Part shown: positions 9,623 to 18,126 of the stretch, in pieces
Layout: each line of letters opens with the position of its first letter
Numbering within the stretch: the first letter of the stretch is position 1
Assembly: GCF_025128055.1 (NCBI RefSeq)
Contig: NZ_JAHLYS010000036.1
Span: 62,001-126,000, forward strand
Source of the DNA: Synechococcus sp. CS-1329
GTDB lineage: Bacteria; Cyanobacteriota; Cyanobacteriia; PCC-6307; Cyanobiaceae
Length of the DNA: 64,000 bases
Direction: 5' to 3'
Translations under genes and position numbers: made by a program
Notes under the pieces: model-generated
What the model saw: only the letters and a program-made list of their open reading frames with translations
Told to the model about the DNA's origin: nothing
Databases searched by the model: none

Positions 9623-10738
9623 ATGCAGGTGTCGCCGCGCTTCCTGACCCTGCTGCAGCTGCAGCTTGAGCAGTTCGCTGACCGCAGCGACCTCCGCTCC
9701 CTGGTGGTTTATCTGGCGATGCCGCGGGAAGACGGCAAGCTGGCGCTGATGCCGGCCGGCCACTGGCCACCCCAGCGCCGGGTCCTTCCCGCCGTCGATG
9801 AAGACCAGAGCCTGCTGCTGCCCAGTGAGCAGCGCCGCTGGCTGCCCCTGCGCCACCAGAGCACCCTCCTGGGTGCCCTGCGGGTGGAATTGGCGGGCAG
9901 CGCCTGGCCGGCCAACCTCCATCCACGGCTGCAGGCGGCGGCCCAGGCCCTGACCGAAGCCCTGCTGCTGGATCTGGAACATCAGCGCCTGAGCGAGCAG
10001 CTGGAGCTGCAGCAGCAGCAGCTGCGCCTGCTGGTGCACCAGATGCGCAACCCCCTGGCTGCCCTGCGCACCTTTGCCCAGCTGCTCAAACGGCGCCTGG
10101 AGGGCGATCCCGAGAACCGGGCCCTGGTGGAGAACATGCTGGTGGAAGGTCAGCAGCTCCACCGCTACATCGAAGCGATCGATGGGCTTACGGATCCAGC
10201 GGCGCTCCAGGCCGGCCCCGAGAGCGCAGGCCCCCTGCTGCTGCCACCATCCCTCCGCAGCGGCGAAGCCTTGCCGCTGCGGGAACGGGTTGAGCCCCTG
10301 CTGCAGCGCGCCGCCGCCACCGCCTCCCTGCGGGGCCGCCCCTGGCAGGCCCCCGCCTCCCTGCCGGACTGGCACGGTGACAGCGCTGTGGTGGCGGAGA
10401 TCCTCGCCAACCTGCTGGAGAACGCCTTCCGCTACAGCCCCGAAGGCAGCAGCGTCGGGCTGCACAGCGCCCTGGCCCCAGACGGCCGTCCCAGGCTCAC
10501 GGTCTGGGACGGAGGACTGGCGATCGCCGATCAGGAGCGCGAATCGATCTTCGGGCGGGGGGTCCGTGGGGAGCGGGGCCAGGAGCTGCCTGGCACGGGG
10601 TTGGGGCTGGCTCTGGCCAGGGATCTGGCCCGCAGCCTGGGCGGTGAGCTGCGCCTGCTCTGCCCCCCCAGCCGCGCCGCCAGCGATCTCCCCGATGCCG
10701 GCAACGCCTTTCTGCTGGAGCTGCCCCCCAGCGCCTAG
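9623..10738 (+). CDS. Sensor histidine kinase, Hik2/CSK-like
   Basis: This 371-aa kinase lacks obvious membrane segments. An N-terminal sensory region (about 1-115, probably a degenerate GAF fold) is followed by a glutamine-rich coiled coil and the phosphoacceptor helix LLVHQMRNPLAALRTFAQLL with His139. The N box is ILANLLENAFRYSP, and the G box is GTGLGLALARDLARSLGG. The RNPL-ALRTF-LLKRRL pattern resembles the Hik2 / chloroplast sensor kinase group, which links plastoquinone redox state to photosystem gene control; that identity is inference. No response regulator is adjacent. The stop overlaps the convergent cobS by 4 bp. Confidence 0.85.
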   Translation: MQVSPRFLTLLQLQLEQFADRSDLRSLVVYLAMPREDGKLALMPAGHWPPQRRVLPAVDEDQSLLLPSEQRRWLPLRHQSTLLGALRVELAGSAWPANLHPRLQAAAQALTEALLLDLEHQRLSEQLELQQQQLRLLVHQMRNPLAALRTFAQLLKRRLEGDPENRALVENMLVEGQQLHRYIEAIDGLTDPAALQAGPESAGPLLLPPSLRSGEALPLRERVEPLLQRAAATASLRGRPWQAPASLPDWHGDSAVVAEILANLLENAFRYSPEGSSVGLHSALAPDGRPRLTVWDGGLAIADQERESIFGRGVRGERGQELPGTGLGLALARDLARSLGGELRLLCPPSRAASDLPDAGNAFLLELPPSA

Positions 10739-11514
10739 CCGGCCCCAGCCACCAGGGCCGCCAGGGCCAGCAGCAGCAGGGTCAGTGTCTCCACCCATTC
10801 CACGCAGGCGCCGTAGCTGTCGCCGCTGTGGCCCCCCAGGCGGCGGCCCAGAGCCAGCGGCAGCAGCCAGGCCGGCAGCAGGCCCAGCCAGCCCTGCCAG
10901 GGCCAGCCCATCGAGGCCCCCACCAGGCTGAGCGGCAGCAGCAGCAGCAGCGCAGGCCTGAGCTCCCGGCCCAGCCCGAGCCAGTGCCGCTGATGGAAGG
11001 CCGCCGTGCCGTCGGGGCGCAGGTAGGGAAAGTGCTGGATGGCCAGCAGCGGGGCGATGCGGCCCCACACCCCGGCCCAGACCAGGGCAAGGGCTCCCAG
11101 GGGGCCCAGGTTCAGCTCCGCCAGGGTGAGCAGCGCGGCTGCCCGCAGCAGCAGCACCTGCAGCAGAGCGAGCACGCCGCTGGCGCCCACCCGGCTGTCC
11201 TCCATCGCCTCCAGGGCTCGATCGCCGGCGGCCAGACCATCGCCCGTGTCCATCACCCCATCGGCATGGATGCCGCCCGTCAGCCAGAGGCCCAGGGCCA
11301 GCACCAGGGCCACGCGGGCCCCGGCCGGCAGCCAGGCTTCGGCCAGGCACCAGAGCAGGCCCTGCAGCAGTCCCTGCAGCAGTCCGATCCAGGGGGCGAA
11401 GCGGGCAATGCGCTCGAAGCGGGGCTGGGGCCGCGGCCAGGCGGGCAGCACCGTGTAGAAGATCCAGGCTCCGGCCAGGTCCCGCAGCCAGGGGGGTGCC
11501 GCCAGGGGCCTCAT
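10735..11514 (-). CDS. cobS: Adenosylcobinamide-GDP ribazoletransferase CobS
   Basis: CobS joins adenosylcobinamide-GDP and alpha-ribazole (phosphate) in the final assembly of the cobalamin nucleotide loop. In picocyanobacteria the product is usually pseudocobalamin, with adenine as lower ligand. The 259-aa membrane protein shows the diagnostic acidic motif GGIHADGVMDTGDGLAAG, followed by EAMEDSRVGASGV, and several hydrophobic helices of alanine and leucine. It ends on the opposite strand, overlapping the histidine kinase stop by 4 bp. No other cobalamin gene lies nearby. Confidence 0.94.
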   Translation of the reverse strand: MRPLAAPPWLRDLAGAWIFYTVLPAWPRPQPRFERIARFAPWIGLLQGLLQGLLWCLAEAWLPAGARVALVLALGLWLTGGIHADGVMDTGDGLAAGDRALEAMEDSRVGASGVLALLQVLLLRAAALLTLAELNLGPLGALALVWAGVWGRIAPLLAIQHFPYLRPDGTAAFHQRHWLGLGRELRPALLLLLPLSLVGASMGWPWQGWLGLLPAWLLPLALGRRLGGHSGDSYGACVEWVETLTLLLLALAALVAGAG

Positions 11515-11567
11515 CGGCCAGCCCCCGGCAGGCGATCTAGGTTCAGTCCCGAACTGTTCCAGCCGCC

Positions 11568-12713
11568 GTGACCCGCTCCGCCGCAGCGGCCGACCTCTTC
11601 CGCTTCAGCGCCACGGCCCACTGCCCCAGGACCCAGGCCCGCTGCGGCGTCTTCCACACCCCGCACGGCAGCATCGAGACGCCCCGCTTCATGCCGGTGG
11701 GCACCCTGGGCACCGTCAAGGGGGTGACCCCGGCCCAGCTGGCGGCCACCGGCGCCCAGATGGTGCTCGCCAACACCTATCACCTGCACCTCCAGCCCGG
11801 GGAGGCCATCGTGGCGGAAGCCGGTGGGCTGCACCGCTTCATGGGCTGGGATGGGCCCCTGCTCACCGATTCCGGTGGGTTCCAGGTGTTCAGCCTCGGT
11901 GACATCAACGTCATCAGCGACGAGGGGGTGGTGTTCCGCTCGCCCCGCGACGGCTCGCGCATCAATCTCACACCGGAGCGGTCGATGCAGATCCAGATGG
12001 CGCTGGGAGCCGATGTGGCCATGGCCTTCGATCAATGTCCGCCCTATCCCGCCAGTGAAAACGACGTGGCCGAGGCCTGCCGCCGCACCCACGCCTGGCT
12101 GGAGCGCTGCGTCGCCAGTCACGATCGCCACGATCAGGCCCTGTTCGGCATCGTCCAGGGGGGCACCTTCCCCCATCTGCGCGAGCAGGCGGCACGGACG
12201 GTGAGCGCCATGGACCTGCCCGGCATCGCCATCGGCGGCGTGAGCGTGGGCGAGCCGGTGGAATCGATGCACCAGATCGTGCGCCAGCTGGCGCCGCTGC
12301 TGCCCCGGGATCGCCCCCGCTACCTGATGGGGGTGGGCAGCCTGCGGGAGATGGCGATCGCCGTGGCCCAGGGCATCGACCTCTTCGACTGCGTGCTGCC
12401 CACCCGCCTCGGGCGCCACGGTACCGCCCTGGTGGGAGGCGAGCGCTGGAACCTGCGCAATGCCCGCTTCCGCCACGACCACAGCCCACTGGATTCCAGC
12501 TGTGCCTGTGCGGCCTGCACCGGCCACAGCCGGGCCTATCTGCACCACCTGTTCCGCAGCGGCGAACTGCTGGGCCGGATCCTGCTCAGCCTGCACAACC
12601 TCACCCAGCTGATGCGCTTCAGCGCGGCCATGGCCACGGCCATCCGCGAGGGCTGTTTTGCAGAGGATTTCACTCCCTGGGAGCCCGGCTCCCAGGCCGC
12701 TCACACGTGGTAG
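11568..12713 (+). CDS. tgt: tRNA-guanine(34) transglycosylase Tgt
   Basis: Tgt exchanges guanine-34 for preQ1 in tRNAs with GUN anticodons on the way to queuosine. The 381-aa protein has the TIM-barrel landmarks: [16 protein letters not shown], the catalytic [33 protein letters not shown], and [12 protein letters not shown] with the second catalytic aspartate. The zinc site is the cysteine cluster [16 protein letters not shown] near the C-terminus. The start is a GTG at 11568. The psbK gene follows after 34 bp, so the two may be cotranscribed. Confidence 0.96.
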   Translation: MTRSAAAADLFRFSATAHCPRTQARCGVFHTPHGSIETPRFMPVGTLGTVKGVTPAQLAATGAQMVLANTYHLHLQPGEAIVAEAGGLHRFMGWDGPLLTDSGGFQVFSLGDINVISDEGVVFRSPRDGSRINLTPERSMQIQMALGADVAMAFDQCPPYPASENDVAEACRRTHAWLERCVASHDRHDQALFGIVQGGTFPHLREQAARTVSAMDLPGIAIGGVSVGEPVESMHQIVRQLAPLLPRDRPRYLMGVGSLREMAIAVAQGIDLFDCVLPTRLGRHGTALVGGERWNLRNARFRHDHSPLDSSCACAACTGHSRAYLHHLFRSGELLGRILLSLHNLTQLMRFSAAMATAIREGCFAEDFTPWEPGSQAAHTW

Positions 12714-12747
12714 CGTCCAGCCCATATCACGATTTCGACGTTCAGGG

Positions 12748-12900
12748 ATGGTCTTCTCCACACTGATCACCGCCACCACCCTGGCCCAGCTTCCCGAGGC
12801 CTACCAGGCCTTTGGTCCCCTGGTCGACATCCTGCCGATCATCCCCCTGTTCTTCCTGCTGCTGGCCTTTGTCTGGCAGGCCTCCGTCGGCTTCCGCTGA
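12748..12900 (+). CDS. psbK: Photosystem II reaction center protein K (PsbK)
   Basis: PsbK is a single-helix subunit of the photosystem II core next to CP43 in the thylakoid membrane. The 50-aa precursor has a short leader ([14 protein letters not shown]), and the mature part should begin at [16 protein letters not shown]. The hydrophobic helix ends in the signature [10 protein letters not shown]. The ATG at 12748 gives the usual precursor length. It sits 34 bp after tgt, and its stop is only 3 bp from the stop of the convergent wecG-like gene. Its likely terminator lies at 13004-13035, inside that neighbour. Confidence 0.97.
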   Translation: MVFSTLITATTLAQLPEAYQAFGPLVDILPIIPLFFLLLAFVWQASVGFR

Positions 12901-12903
12901 CCT

Positions 12904-13635
12904 TCAGCCACCCCGCAGCACCGCCCAGGCGAACGCCGGCAGGGCCAGCATCCGCCGCCAGCGGCTCGGTTCCTGGATCAGCCGGTACAACCATTCGATC
13001 TGCAGGGCCCCCATCCAGCTGGGGGCCCTTTTTTTAATGCCTGCCCAGACGTCGAAGCTGCCGCCCACCCCCATCCAGAGGCCGGGCTGGCCCCGATGCA
13101 GGCGCTGGATCCAGATCTCCTGGCGGGGAACCCCCAGGGCCGCCAGCACCAGATCCGGCTGGCTGGCCTGCAGGCTGGTCTCCAGCCCAGGCCAGGCTTC
13201 AGCGGGCTGATAGCCGTGCACCGTGGCGATGAGAACCAGCCCCGGCAGACGCAGCAGCAGCCGCTCCTTCAGGCGCTCCATCACCTCAGGAGACGCCCCC
13301 ACCAAAGCCACCCGCCAGCCGCGCTCGGCAGCCTCCACCAGCAGCCGATCGGCCAGCTCGATGCCCGGGCTGCGCCGCACCCGGTGCCCCTGCCGCCCCA
13401 GGGCCCAGACCACCCCGGCCCCATCGGGGATCACCAGCTCGGCGGCGCGAATCACATCCCCGAGGGCCGGATCCTCGAGGGCCGCCATCGTCATCTCGGC
13501 ATTGAGGGTGACGATCTGACCACCGCCGCGGCCGTGCAGCCCCAGGGCGGCCTCGGTCACATCAGCGCAGACATCGATCGGCAGCCCCAGCACCTTCGAG
13601 CGCAGGCCGGCGGGAACCTGAGTTTCCGTCACCAT
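12904..13635 (-). CDS. WecG/TagA/CpsF family glycosyltransferase
   Basis: Members of this GT26 family transfer N-acetylmannosaminuronic acid, N-acetylmannosamine or glucose to undecaprenyl-linked intermediates in surface polysaccharide synthesis. The 243-aa protein shows the family order: VLGLPIDVC, IVTLNAEMTMAAL, VIPDGAGVVWA, a nucleotide-binding-like GWRVALVGASPEV, LVLAALGVPRQEIWI, WMGVGGSFDVWAGIKKRAP and EWLYRLIQEPSRWRR. The donor is not predictable. The ATG at 13635 is preferred; an ATG at 13686 is possible, and anything longer would run into the divergent GH15-like gene. Its coding sequence carries the psbK terminator on the other strand. Confidence 0.9.
   Translation of the reverse strand: MVTETQVPAGLRSKVLGLPIDVCADVTEAALGLHGRGGGQIVTLNAEMTMAALEDPALGDVIRAAELVIPDGAGVVWALGRQGHRVRRSPGIELADRLLVEAAERGWRVALVGASPEVMERLKERLLLRLPGLVLIATVHGYQPAEAWPGLETSLQASQPDLVLAALGVPRQEIWIQRLHRGQPGLWMGVGGSFDVWAGIKKRAPSWMGALQIEWLYRLIQEPSRWRRMLALPAFAWAVLRGG
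13004..13035 (+). terminator. Intrinsic terminator for psbK, embedded in the wecG-like gene
   Basis: AGGGCCCCC-ATCCAGCT-GGGGGCCCT is a perfect nine-pair stem with an eight-base loop and seven T residues at 13029-13035. It is oriented for the plus strand, starting 104 bp past the psbK stop. The same bases encode the conserved KKRAPSWMGALQ segment of the convergent glycosyltransferase. Confidence 0.85.
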
Positions 13636-13729
13636 CACGGCCAGGTCCTCTCGAACCGCAGGGGAGAATCCAGGCAGAGTACCCATCTGCGACGCAGATC
13701 CCTCCATCAATCTCGCTGCCAAACCGACC

Positions 13730-16700
13730 ATGACGAGCGAGTGGACCAGTGAAGGACGCCTGGAGCCGCCCCTGCAGGAGCAGCTGGGTCCGCGCCAGCT
13801 CAGCGATGAGGACGCCCGCGAGCTGTTGCGCCACCTCGACAATCAGATCGAGCGGGTGGTGCTGGCGCGCCAGCACCCCATCACGGGCCTGCTGCCCGCC
13901 AGCACCGCCAACACCGTGCACGGCAATTACGGCGATGCCTGGGTGCGCGACTGCGTCTACTCGATCCAGTGCGTCTGGGGGCTGGCCCAGGCCCACCGCC
14001 GCCTCCATGGCCCCTGCACCCGCAGCCATGAGCTGAACCAGCGGGTGCTGCAGCTGATGCGCGGACTGCTCACCGCCATGCTGCGTCAGTCGGCGAAGGT
14101 GGAGCGCTTCAAGCGCAGCCTCGACCGGCTCGATGCCATCCACGCCAAGTTCGACACCGGCACGGGCCATCCGGTGGTGTCCGACGACGGCTGGGGGCAT
14201 CTGCAGCTCGATGCCACGGCCCTTTATCTGCTGCAGCTGGCCCAGCTGACCCGGGCCGGGCTGGTGGTGGTGCAGAGCAGCCACGAGCGGGATTTCCTGC
14301 AGAATCTGGTGTATTACGTGGCGCGGGCCTATCGGATCGCCGATTACGGGATCTGGGAGCGGGGTGACAAGGGCAACCACGGCGAGCCGGAGCGCAACGC
14401 CAGCTCGATCGGCCTGGTCAAGGCGGCCCTGGAGGCCCTCGAAGGCCTCGACCTCTACGGCCCCCACGGCGATGGCAGCTGCTGCCTGCACATCCCCCAT
14501 CCGGCGATCGTGCGGCTGCGTCGGGCCCTGCAGGCCCTCTTGCCGCGGGAATCAGCCAGCAAGGAGGTGGACAGCGCCTGCCTCTCGGTGATCGGCTACC
14601 CCGCCTGGGCGGTCGAAGACCCGGAGCTGGTGGAGCGCACCCGCAGCAAGATCCGTCGCGACCTCGGTGGCGCCTACGGCTACAAACGCTTTCGCCGCGA
14701 CGGCCACCAGACCCTGGTGGAAGACCACGAACGGTTGCACTACCAGCCGGAGGAACTGGCCCAGTTCGAGGGCATCGAGTGCGAATGGCCCCTGTTCTTC
14801 GCCTACGAGCTGGTCACGGCCTGTTGCGAGGAGCGCTGGGGTGAGGCCTGGCACTGGCGACGGCGGCTGGAGGCGGTGAGCGTGGACGTGGATGGCGTGC
14901 CCGAGCTGCCCGAGCTCTACCTGGTGCCGGCCGAGGCGATCGAGGCGGAGCGGCTCCACCCCGGCACCCAGGAGCGCATCGCCAATGAGAATGTGCCGCT
15001 GCTCTGGACCCAGAGCCTCACCTGGCTGGGGGACCTGCTGCTCCACGGCCTGCTGACACCGGAGGACATCGATCCCAGCCATCGGCGCCTGCCGGCGCCC
15101 CTGGGGGCCGAGCGGGTGCTGGTGGCCCTGGTGCCTGAGAACGAGGCCATCGCCGCGGCGCTGGAGCAGGCCGGCCTGCCGGTGACCCACTCCCATGGTT
15201 CGGTGCGGGTGGCCAGCTCCAGGGAGCTGGGCCGACGCATGGCCTCGGTGGGCGCCAACAGCAAGCTCGGCCTCAGCGGCTATCCACCGGTGCGGATGGA
15301 AACCATGGCCACGGCGCTGCTCTACCGCAGCCCCGCCGGTAATGGCGGTGGCGGCGGAGGCAGGGGCGGCGGCGAAATCATGGCCTTCCTGCCCTCGGTG
15401 CTGGAGGAGGGCACCTTTTATCTGGCGGACGACCCCGAACAGCTGGCGGACACCGTGAGCGGTGAGCTGCGGCTGCTGCAGCGGCAGTGGCGCGGCGATG
15501 GCCTGCCCCTGCTGTTGATCCCCCTGGCCGCCGGCCCCTTCCAGCGCGATCCCGACGCCCTGATCCGCCTGGGGGACTCCCTGCGCAGCGGCCTGGTGGA
15601 GGGGGTGCCGGTGCAGCTCGACCGTCTGGAGGGATTGATCGATCAGGTCTGCTGGGAGGAGCTGCCACCCCTCCTGGAGCAGCCGCCGGCCCGGCGCAGC
15701 CAGCCGGCGGCTCCGGTGCTGCGCAGCAGCACCAGCCAGCAGCCACTGACGATCCAGCAGGAGCAGGAACTGGAGGACATCGCCATCCCCGGCCTGACGG
15801 ATCTGCTCTGGCGCAGCACCTCGCTGCCGGAGCAGGCGGAGGTGCTGGAGCAGCTGGTGCAGCGCCTGGGACAGAGCGCGATCCTGCAGGGCCCAGCCAG
15901 CGCCGGGCCGCTGAAGCTGCAGGCGCTGGTGGAGGAGATCTACCGGCGGGGCCTGGCGGAGGGCGACTGGAACGTGGTGCGGCGCTGCGCCGGCCTGATG
16001 CAGCTGGTGCATCCCCAGCTGGAGGATGCGCTCACCGACATCCTGGTGCGTCAGAAGCAGGTGGTGGTGGGTCGCAATTACACCCATGACTCCTTGATCA
16101 GCCAGCCCCAGGGCAGCGCCATGATCGGGGCCATGATCCGCCGCTTCAGCGGTGACGACGGCCGCGAGTGGATGCTGCAGCAGGAACTGCTGCTGGCCCT
16201 CGACGGCCTGGGCCGCTCGGAGCCGGAATTGCTCAGCGGCAGCCTGACGATCCAGCTGGGGCAGCTGCTGCTGCTGCTCACCGGCGAGCTGGCGGCCGAG
16301 CGGGATCTCACCGCCGACGACGCCTTCGAAGCGCTCTGCGATCTGCCGCCCCACGCCATCCGCCGGCGACTGCGCACGGTATTGGCGGATGTGGAGCATG
16401 CCCGCGAGGCCCTGCGTCGCAAGGAACAGCTTCATCTGAGCGGGCGGGTGCTCTGGGAGGTGCCCGATCCCCTCGACGACCTGCCGCTGGGCAGTGGCTG
16501 CGGCTGGATGCAGCACCGCCAGCGCCTGGGGGCCCTGCAGCGGGTCCCGCGCGATTTCTACGCCGGCATCTGGGATCTGCTCCACCACTGCCGCGGCCTG
16601 GTGATCGGCGACAAGCTGGAGCGGCGCAACCGCCTGGTGAGCGAGCCCCTGCTCTCGGAGAAGACCCCTGGTGAGCGCAATTTCGCCGCCCTGGTGGAGC

Positions 16701-17056
16701 ACCTGCTCAACAAGATCGAGGCACCGGAATACCGGCAGCTCTGCACCGAGACGCTGCTCTCGCTGGTGGTGTTCGTGGGTGCCAACACCCAGGTGCGTTT
16801 CGACGACTACCTGGCCCTTGATGTGGTGATCGGCCACGCGGTGCGGGTGGGCTGGCAGCAGACCCATCCGGAGCTGGCTGGGAAGGATTACTCCCAGCAG
16901 AAATCAGCGGCCTGGGATCTCTTCTACGCCTCGTCACCGGCCCGCTGCCGCCGCTGGCAGATCCTTGCCCTGCGCGACCTCACCGAAGTCGTGGACGGGG
17001 CCGCTGCTGCTGACGCTCAGATCGGTGCGTCAAGGGCCATGCAGAGCGAGGGCTGA
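13730..17056 (+). CDS. GH15-like / phosphorylase kinase alpha-beta-like protein
   Basis: This 1108-aa protein resembles the regulatory alpha/beta subunits of eukaryotic phosphorylase kinase, which carry a glycoside hydrolase family 15 (glucoamylase-like) barrel. The signature HGNYGDAWVRDCVYSIQCVW (residues 64-83) matches the alpha/beta-subunit pattern; IADYGIWERGDKGNHGEPER and EWPLFFAYELV also fit the (alpha/alpha)6 barrel. The C-terminal half (about 660-1100) is helical and has no hydrolase motif I recognise. A glycine-rich loop ([12 protein letters not shown]) occurs near residue 540. No kinase catalytic subunit or calmodulin lies nearby. A role in glycogen metabolism is inference. Its 3' end overlaps the convergent oxidoreductase by 40 bp. 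Confidence 0.82.
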   Translation: MTSEWTSEGRLEPPLQEQLGPRQLSDEDARELLRHLDNQIERVVLARQHPITGLLPASTANTVHGNYGDAWVRDCVYSIQCVWGLAQAHRRLHGPCTRSHELNQRVLQLMRGLLTAMLRQSAKVERFKRSLDRLDAIHAKFDTGTGHPVVSDDGWGHLQLDATALYLLQLAQLTRAGLVVVQSSHERDFLQNLVYYVARAYRIADYGIWERGDKGNHGEPERNASSIGLVKAALEALEGLDLYGPHGDGSCCLHIPHPAIVRLRRALQALLPRESASKEVDSACLSVIGYPAWAVEDPELVERTRSKIRRDLGGAYGYKRFRRDGHQTLVEDHERLHYQPEELAQFEGIECEWPLFFAYELVTACCEERWGEAWHWRRRLEAVSVDVDGVPELPELYLVPAEAIEAERLHPGTQERIANENVPLLWTQSLTWLGDLLLHGLLTPEDIDPSHRRLPAPLGAERVLVALVPENEAIAAALEQAGLPVTHSHGSVRVASSRELGRRMASVGANSKLGLSGYPPVRMETMATALLYRSPAGNGGGGGGRGGGEIMAFLPSVLEEGTFYLADDPEQLADTVSGELRLLQRQWRGDGLPLLLIPLAAGPFQRDPDALIRLGDSLRSGLVEGVPVQLDRLEGLIDQVCWEELPPLLEQPPARRSQPAAPVLRSSTSQQPLTIQQEQELEDIAIPGLTDLLWRSTSLPEQAEVLEQLVQRLGQSAILQGPASAGPLKLQALVEEIYRRGLAEGDWNVVRRCAGLMQLVHPQLEDALTDILVRQKQVVVGRNYTHDSLISQPQGSAMIGAMIRRFSGDDGREWMLQQELLLALDGLGRSEPELLSGSLTIQLGQLLLLLTGELAAERDLTADDAFEALCDLPPHAIRRRLRTVLADVEHAREALRRKEQLHLSGRVLWEVPDPLDDLPLGSGCGWMQHRQRLGALQRVPRDFYAGIWDLLHHCRGLVIGDKLERRNRLVSEPLLSEKTPGERNFAALVEHLLNKIEAPEYRQLCTETLLSLVVFVGANTQVRFDDYLALDVVIGHAVRVGWQQTHPELAGKDYSQQKSAAWDLFYASSPARCRRWQILALRDLTEVVDGAAAADAQIGASRAMQSEG

Positions 17057-18024
17057 TCCACCGCCAGCTCGATCAAGTTGGCCAGCATCAGCGCCCTGGA
17101 GGCCTGCTGGCCATCCACGGCCGGCACCTCCCGGCCGCGCAGACAGAGCAGGAAATGTTCCAGCTCGGCGTAGAGCGGCTCGATCGAGGTGGTACTCACT
17201 TCCTCGATGAAGCCGTCGTTGCGATACAGCAGCTCGCCGTGGTCGGCGGAGACCCACTCATGGGCGCGGCGGTGGATGTGCAGCCGGCGATTGAGGAAAT
17301 CGGTTTCCACCAGGCTGGCGCGGCAATGGGCGCTGAGGCTGCGGATCTTGCGGTGGGCCATCTTGCTGGCCGTGAGACTGGCCACCACCCCGTTGCTGAA
17401 GCCGAGGGTGGCATTGACGTAGTCGATCGGGCCCTCGGAACTGCGCCCGCCCGCCGCCGCCAGCCGCACCACCTGGGAGCCGGCCAGCTCGAGCACCAGA
17501 TCGATGTCGTGGATCATCAGATCCAGCACCACGGAAACATCGTTGGCGCGATCGGCATGGGGGCTGTGGCGCCGTGCCTCCAGCACCACCACCTCCTCGT
17601 TGGCCACCACCTTGAGCAGTTCACGGAAGGCGGGGTTGAAGCGTTCGATATGGCCCACCTGAAGCTGGCGCCCCGCCAGTTCCGCCGCGCCGATCAGGGC
17701 GCTGGCCTCCTCCTGGCTGGCGGCGATCGGCTTCTCGATCAGCACGTGCAGACCAGCCTGGAGGCAGGCCATGCCCACCCGGTGGTGCAGCAGGGTGGGC
17801 ACGGCGATGCAGACCGCCTCGACCTCAGGCAGCAGGTCGTCGAAGTTCTCGAACCAGCGGCAGCCGAACTGCTCAATGGCCAGCTGACCGCGGCGTTGAT
17901 CGGGATCCGCCACCCCCACCAGCTCGGCATCCCGCAGCAGGCTCAGGACCCTGGCGTGGTGCCATCCCATGTTGCCGATGCCGATGACCCCCACCTTGAC
18001 CGGGGTGATGGGATCGCTGCTCAT
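17017..18024 (-). CDS. Gfo/Idh/MocA family oxidoreductase
   Basis: This 335-aa NAD(P)-dependent dehydrogenase acts on a sugar or a similar substrate that cannot be specified. The Rossmann motif is VGVIGIGNMGWHHARVL near the N-terminus, the EKP motif typical of the family is HVLIEKPIAAS, and the substrate-domain start is QVGHIERFNPAFREL, with DLMIHDIDLVLEL further on. The HIERFNP form is common in dehydrogenases of UDP-sugar or inositol-type substrates, which would fit surface-sugar synthesis. The ATG at 18024 is chosen over an open frame to 18090. Its last 40 bp overlap the convergent GH15-like gene. Confidence 0.88.
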   Translation of the reverse strand: MSSDPITPVKVGVIGIGNMGWHHARVLSLLRDAELVGVADPDQRRGQLAIEQFGCRWFENFDDLLPEVEAVCIAVPTLLHHRVGMACLQAGLHVLIEKPIAASQEEASALIGAAELAGRQLQVGHIERFNPAFRELLKVVANEEVVVLEARRHSPHADRANDVSVVLDLMIHDIDLVLELAGSQVVRLAAAGGRSSEGPIDYVNATLGFSNGVVASLTASKMAHRKIRSLSAHCRASLVETDFLNRRLHIHRRAHEWVSADHGELLYRNDGFIEEVSTTSIEPLYAELEHFLLCLRGREVPAVDGQQASRALMLANLIELAVDQPSLCMALDAPI

Positions 18025-18126
18025 CGCCGCACCAGCACACCCGCCAACGTGATCTCCCAGCGCTCCAGTGCAGGCATTATCAATGATCATCCGCTCCTGT
18101 TGCGTCAGCGCTGCCGAGGCGTTGCC

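Noticed and set aside
12904-13842. A long N-terminal extension of the wecG-like gene to 13842
   Set aside because: It would overlap the start of the GH15-like gene by more than 100 bp, and the extra residues are serine/arginine-rich without family similarity.
14552-16867. A 771-codon minus-strand open frame over the GH15-like gene
   Set aside because: It is a compositional shadow; the product is rich in H, Q and A with no domain, while the plus frame has family motifs throughout.
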